DNA of 15,440 nt from an uncultured Caulobacteraceae bacterium (GTDB lineage Bacteria > Pseudomonadota > Alphaproteobacteria > Caulobacterales > TH1-2). The notes under the pieces were generated by a model. It saw only the letters and a program-made list of their open reading frames with translations. It ran no database searches and was not told where the DNA came from. The stretch is from the NCBI GenBank assembly GCA_937967425.1, contig CALBST010000323.1, forward strand, positions 1 to 15,440. The letters run 5' to 3'. The stretch's first letter is position 1. Every line of letters begins with the position of its first letter. Positions 12,828 to 15,440 of the stretch are shown in pieces. The position numbers and the translations under genes are program-made.

Positions 12828-13601
12828 GTGTTCAACAACAAACACCCTCATCCACGCAAGTGGTCGGAGATGTCTACCGACTTCAAGCTCATGATGGGCT
12901 TCCACGGTGGCATGATGATCCTCATGATCATCGGCGGAGGTTTGGGCGTAGCGGCTGAACTTGTAATCGCTGGCGCTCTCATGAGCATCGCCATCGTCAT
13001 TTCAGTGCTACGCAAACGTGCCGCGAATTGGCGATGGCCCGGCATTGGCATCAAAGAAATAGCCATCGCGAGCTTCATGGCGGCAGCGACGGCACTGTTC
13101 GCCTTCGCCCTGACGCCTTTGGCTTCACCCACGTCACCCGACATGCTGCCATGGTTCTTGGCGATTGCAGGCATCGGTGTCTTTAACACCGCGAACGCCC
13201 TCAAACTTGTAACGCTTTCAGAGGAAGAGTTTCTCACGCAATGCGGCGAACCGCCGGTGCCTGCGTCACCCTTGGAAACCAAGCCGTCCGAAGATGGGTG
13301 GAAGCGCTCCCTTCGCACCGCATACAGCGTCGTCTTCATGCTTGTCTGGATTGCTGGCGTCGCGTCGTTTTACTTCTTCGGCGTCGGAATGCGCGACGGC
13401 TCATCCTCACCAACCGCCACACACACAGAGCCACTCACCAACCACGGACATACGGTCTACGTGAGCCTTGCGGACAAGCAGTTGATCGACGCACTTCAGC
13501 TATCGATGTTCGTCGGCATTCCCGCCGTAATGCTCGCTGGCGCGATCCTGCATTTCGGATTGAAGGTGCCCGTCTTCGGAGTTCGGGCGAAACGCGATTA
13601 G
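12828..13601 (+). CDS. Polytopic membrane protein of unknown function (257 aa)
   Basis: About six hydrophobic segments (roughly residues 24-40, 43-61, 75-97, 107-124, 164-185 and 223-243). Cytoplasmic-type basic residues lie between the second and third (RKRAANWRW), and a polar His/Thr-rich loop lies before the last (ATHTEPLTNHGHTVYVS). The start is a GTG at 12828 (FNNKHPHPRKWSEM...) without a good ribosome-binding site. The ATG at 12870, starting MSTDFKLMMGFHGGMM, is the alternative. No transporter or enzyme motif is seen. It follows the Rep-like gene by 145 bp in the same direction. Function unknown. Confidence 0.78.
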   Translation: MFNNKHPHPRKWSEMSTDFKLMMGFHGGMMILMIIGGGLGVAAELVIAGALMSIAIVISVLRKRAANWRWPGIGIKEIAIASFMAAATALFAFALTPLASPTSPDMLPWFLAIAGIGVFNTANALKLVTLSEEEFLTQCGEPPVPASPLETKPSEDGWKRSLRTAYSVVFMLVWIAGVASFYFFGVGMRDGSSSPTATHTEPLTNHGHTVYVSLADKQLIDALQLSMFVGIPAVMLAGAILHFGLKVPVFGVRAKRD

Positions 13602-13713
13602 CCCGGCGCAGCCCTCAACCGGCATCGTGGCGCGATTGCGGCCAGGAATCTTGATGGAAGCCGAAGCGACCCCAAATCGGTGTGAGCAACTAAGCCTTAA
13701 TTCGGAGACGGTC

Positions 13714-13935
13714 GTGCCCAAAACCCCGAAGCACCCAATCGACAAGGCTTACATACGCAATGACGGCAATGGTGCGCTGTCGCTGCTTATCGGCCTGTCG
13801 CAACTCAAGGAGCCGGGCAGCACCCAGAGCTTCGTGGCGCTTGGAATGCGAGCGGGCACAAGCATGGACGAAGCAGCTGAACTGGCGCGAGCCATAAACG
13901 ACCGGCTCGTGTCAGTGTCTTTGCTCGAATGGTGA
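13714..13935 (+). CDS. Small protein of unknown function (73 aa)
   Basis: 73 aa, starting PKTPKHPIDKAYIRNDGNGA. LSLLIGLSQLKEPGSTQSFV follows, with a C-terminal helix (SMDEAAELARAINDRLVSVS). It is soluble, with no signal peptide. The GTG at 13714 has GGAG at 7 bp, and the coding signal starts near there. An ATG at 13654 with AGGA is in frame and would add 20 residues of poorer codon usage. It lies between the membrane protein and the PD-(D/E)XK-like gene, 40 bp before the latter. Family not recognised. Confidence 0.6.
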   Translation: MPKTPKHPIDKAYIRNDGNGALSLLIGLSQLKEPGSTQSFVALGMRAGTSMDEAAELARAINDRLVSVSLLEW

Positions 13936-13975
13936 TGTTCGCCACCGAACGTCGCGCCACAGAACAAGTTGGCCC

Positions 13976-14584
13976 GTGACGCAAGAAGACCACGAACTTC
14001 GCCGCGTCATCGACATGATGAACCGGCGCGGCCACTCCCATGAGTTTGCGGTCGAGACGGCGCTTGATCGCAAGGCCATGGAACGACTGACTGCGGTAGA
14101 ATGGGCCACGTCCAGCCGATCCAAATTCGGCCTATCCGTAACAAACATCCGCAGTAGCGACCATGATCCACCAGACTGCATCGGGTTGTTGGCAGGCAAT
14201 GAGATTTCGATTGAGCTCACCGAGCTTGTGAACCCGAAGATTCTTCGCGCCATCGATGCCGCCCGAAAGAACGGCCAACGTATTACAGCGTCAGATGAAC
14301 TGTTCGATGCTGCACAGTGGACGCCTGACCTTTTGCAGTCCGGCATCCAAGATCGGATCACCGACAAAGATGCACGCTATGACGGACGCATCTGCGTGGA
14401 TGTCCTGATCATTCATACAGCCGAGACGTGGCTTTCGCCGTTTGACGTGGAAAAGTGGCTTCCCACCTTTAGCTTCGGTGTCCCGCACAATATTGGGTCG
14501 TCCTTCTTACTGATGAGATATCACCCCGGCTACTCCGAGACGTGGCCTGTCTTTTCACTGACCGGACATCTACCAACACTCTGA
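13976..14584 (+). CDS. PD-(D/E)XK-like nuclease-fold protein (putative)
   Basis: 202 aa. The core SSRSKFGLSVTNIRSSDHDP, then PDCIGLLAGNEISIELTEL has the layout of a restriction-endonuclease-like fold: a strand, an Asp in the PPD motif (D67), a glycine-rich turn and a strand with Glu (E80) in IELTE. The usual ExK lysine is replaced by Thr82, as in a set of uncharacterised proteins with an ELTE motif, so activity is uncertain. The C-terminal half (DGRICVDVLIIHTAETWLSP ... SSFLLMRYHPGYSE) adds further strands. It starts at a GTG (13976) with a weak ribosome-binding site. A role in DNA or RNA cleavage for defence or mobile-element competition is inference. Confidence 0.6.
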   Translation: MTQEDHELRRVIDMMNRRGHSHEFAVETALDRKAMERLTAVEWATSSRSKFGLSVTNIRSSDHDPPDCIGLLAGNEISIELTELVNPKILRAIDAARKNGQRITASDELFDAAQWTPDLLQSGIQDRITDKDARYDGRICVDVLIIHTAETWLSPFDVEKWLPTFSFGVPHNIGSSFLLMRYHPGYSETWPVFSLTGHLPTL

Positions 14585-14612
14585 CCACGGCTCATGGTGG
14601 GCCACCTTGAGA

Positions 14613-15296
14613 TCACTTCAAATACCCGCCGACGAATGCAGCGGCCTCTTCTTCAGGCACGATCTCAAGCACGTCTGCGGGCAACACTCGCGACTGTATT
14701 TCCGCCACAGATGCAGCCGACGCGGTGAGCCACTCTTCCCGCGCTTCGGGCGTCGCAAGCACCACTGGCATCGCCTTGGCGTGAACCGGCCTCACAAGAT
14801 CATTCGCTTCGGTCGTCAAGAAGCTGAACAAGTGATGCTCCCCAACATTCGGCTCTTTCTTTGAGCCGTAGTCGCCTGACCACACACGCCACACGCCTGC
14901 GAAGAAAAGCATTCCGCGATGTGGCGGCGCGAACCATCGGATTTGCTTGGCACCCTTGGGCGATGCGTCGTCATACTCGGAGAACGCCGTGAAGGGCACC
15001 AAGCAGCGATGCTCGACACCAAGCACGGGCCGCCAGTGTGCGCTCGAAGTATTGCGAATGTTCGTCACTGGCGCGGAACCAAACTGTGGTGGGCCGGGTA
15101 AACCCCAACGCATCTTTCTCCATTCGAGAGCGCCACTGTTCGCACGCACGATCACGGGGCCGATGCTCTTCGGGAAAACTTCGAGAAATGCGTTGCCGAG
15201 CAACGGCGTGATCCGCGTCTCGCTCCATTCCTCGAAGCCGTAAAAGTCCTTCTCAAGACCGGCCTTGCGGATGTCAGAGGCGTATCTGTTGCACAC
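14613..15296 (-). CDS. SRAP domain protein (YedK/HMCES-type, SOS response-associated)
   Basis: 227 aa. SRAP proteins form a thiazolidine crosslink between Cys2 and abasic sites in single-stranded DNA, shielding them until repair. Here the GTG at 15296, with GGGAG at 6 bp, gives MCNRYAS, so Cys2 is exposed after Met removal. The ORF is open further upstream, but a longer protein would lose this essential N-terminus. Other conserved positions: MRWGLPG (about 62), TNIRNT (N79), CLVPFTAFSEYD (E107, in place of the usual GFYEW) and VHAKAMPVVL (H172). This is a divergent but probably active member. SRAP genes are frequent in mobile elements and phages, where they may protect single-stranded intermediates, which would suit the HUH Rep of this island (inference). 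It is the last gene before attR. Confidence 0.93.
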   Translation of the reverse strand: MCNRYASDIRKAGLEKDFYGFEEWSETRITPLLGNAFLEVFPKSIGPVIVRANSGALEWRKMRWGLPGPPQFGSAPVTNIRNTSSAHWRPVLGVEHRCLVPFTAFSEYDDASPKGAKQIRWFAPPHRGMLFFAGVWRVWSGDYGSKKEPNVGEHHLFSFLTTEANDLVRPVHAKAMPVVLATPEAREEWLTASAASVAEIQSRVLPADVLEIVPEEEAAAFVGGYLK

Positions 15297-15364
15297 GGTT
15301 TGCTCCCGGAGACAGAGGCCAATACCCCCGGCCTTAAGCAACGGCTAAAGCCGCGTATGAGCAA

Positions 15365-15389
15365 TCCGGCGATTGGGGCACTACATGAG
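15365..15389. other. attR: element/comM junction with right inverted-repeat arm
   Basis: The arm CCGGCGATTGGGGCAC (15366-15381, plus T at 15365) is the inverted copy of the left-end arm at 61-77 with one mismatch. It is followed by TACAT and then the shared GAG (15387-15389, CTC on the minus strand), after which comM begins. Read with attL, the arms form a palindromic attP centred on the CT crossover dinucleotide. Confidence 0.82.
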
Positions 15390-15440
15390 AATGTTGTGAG
15401 CGCCGGCCGCTGCGATTTCGAGGGCGCGTTTGGCTTGCTC
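15387..15440 (-). pseudogene. comM: comM/yifB 5' fragment, truncated by the island
   Basis: On the minus strand from 15440 the sequence reads EQAKRALEIAAAGAHNIL, the conserved ComM/YifB stretch immediately before Walker A. The element interrupts it after CTC. The frame then continues with one element codon, ATG, and stops at TAG (15383-15381). The N-terminal part of ComM would thus end as ...GAHNILM, without any ATP-binding loop. The gene start is outside the window. The downstream part is at 54-1. Confidence 0.88.

Larger units (their letters stand above)
53..15388. mobile_element. Integrative element inserted in comM, serine-integrase type, about 15.3 kb
   Basis: The limits come from the two halves of an interrupted comM gene and from matching inverted repeats at the two ends (61-77 and 15365-15381, 17 bp, one mismatch). 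The triplet CTC (minus strand) occurs at both junctions (54-52 and 15389-15387). Rejoining there gives an in-frame comM reading GAHNILFVGPPGAGKS. A large serine recombinase is the first gene inside the left end, and an SRAP-type gene is the last inside the right end. Inside are a second (small) serine resolvase, an HTH excisionase-like gene with an HUH Rep-like gene, and many accessory genes. No conjugation, capsid or terminase genes were recognised. The element therefore fits an integrative genomic island or mobilizable element rather than a complete ICE or prophage. The boundaries are directly visible. The class name is inference. Confidence 0.9.

Noticed and set aside
12848..13339. Minus-strand 163-codon ORF
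   Set aside because: It is the shadow of the 257-aa membrane protein. Its Met/Ala/Lys-rich text mirrors the hydrophobic codons of that gene.
13912..14367. Minus-strand 151-codon ORF
   Set aside because: The Ser/Arg-rich sequence is antisense to the PD-(D/E)XK-like gene, whose frame has better codon usage and motifs.
15342..15353. 12-bp palindrome CGGCTAAAGCCG near attR, also present in complement form (CGGCTTTAGCCG) near 7900
   Set aside because: The stem is short with almost no loop and no T-run, and the second copy is inside the DUF4145 gene. It is probably coincidental rather than a terminator or site.
1..15440. CRISPR array, tRNA or rRNA genes, conjugation or phage structural genes
   Set aside because: No regularly spaced repeats, cloverleaf-like sequence, rRNA motifs, relaxase/T4SS or capsid/terminase motifs were seen on either strand.

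Overview
The window holds almost exactly one mobile genetic element, about 15.3 kb, inserted in a chromosomal comM/yifB gene (Mg-chelatase-like AAA+ ATPase) and shown with a few dozen bases of that gene on each side. Both comM fragments read on the minus strand. The 5' part is at the right edge (ends ...AAAGAHNIL) and the 3' part is at the left edge (LFVGPPGAGKSMLAQRLP). Joining them at a shared CTC restores GAHNILFVGPPGAGKS in frame. A large serine recombinase lies just inside the left end, and the two ends carry a 17-bp inverted repeat with one mismatch, as expected for the two arms of a serine-integrase attP. The gene styles, the moderately high GC and the comM sequence suggest a proteobacterium, most likely an alphaproteobacterium. 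The phylum is reasonably supported and the class is inference.

Layout, left to right: attL and the large serine integrase (95-1879, +). A three-gene minus operon follows (3437-1880): a zinc-ribbon membrane protein, an A1S_2505-type macro-like protein and a small acidic protein. Next come an XRE-family regulator with palindromes upstream (3438-3869) and a divergent pair of envelope proteins, one membrane-anchored and one a lipoprotein (3904-4895). A tight plus-strand operon spans 4960-7425: a TIR-ParA fusion, an unknown 153-aa protein and a secreted or membrane-anchored staphylococcal-nuclease-type protein. A convergent DUF4145 gene follows (7438-8106), then a small serine resolvase with its own promoter and repeated candidate binding sites (8166-8879).

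The rest consists of a minus operon of three overlapping or closely spaced genes, one a hidden 31-aa ORF (9902-8876). A divergent plus unit holds a 70-aa ORF, an apparently frameshifted membrane protein and, further on, a polytopic membrane protein (9972-11657). An excisionase-like HTH gene overlaps a small HUH-type replication initiator (11913-12682). Then come another membrane protein, a small unknown, a PD-(D/E)XK-like protein (12828-14584), and finally an SRAP/YedK-type gene (15296-14613, -) next to attR.

The element carries integration (serine integrase), resolution (resolvase) and possible replication or excision functions (HTH + HUH Rep), but no recognisable conjugation, capsid or packaging genes. 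It is best described as an integrative mobilizable-type island. Its cargo looks like accessory or defence material. The most interesting candidate is the TIR-ParA / 153-aa / nuclease operon, whose architecture I do not recognise as a named system. No rRNA, tRNA or CRISPR array was seen.
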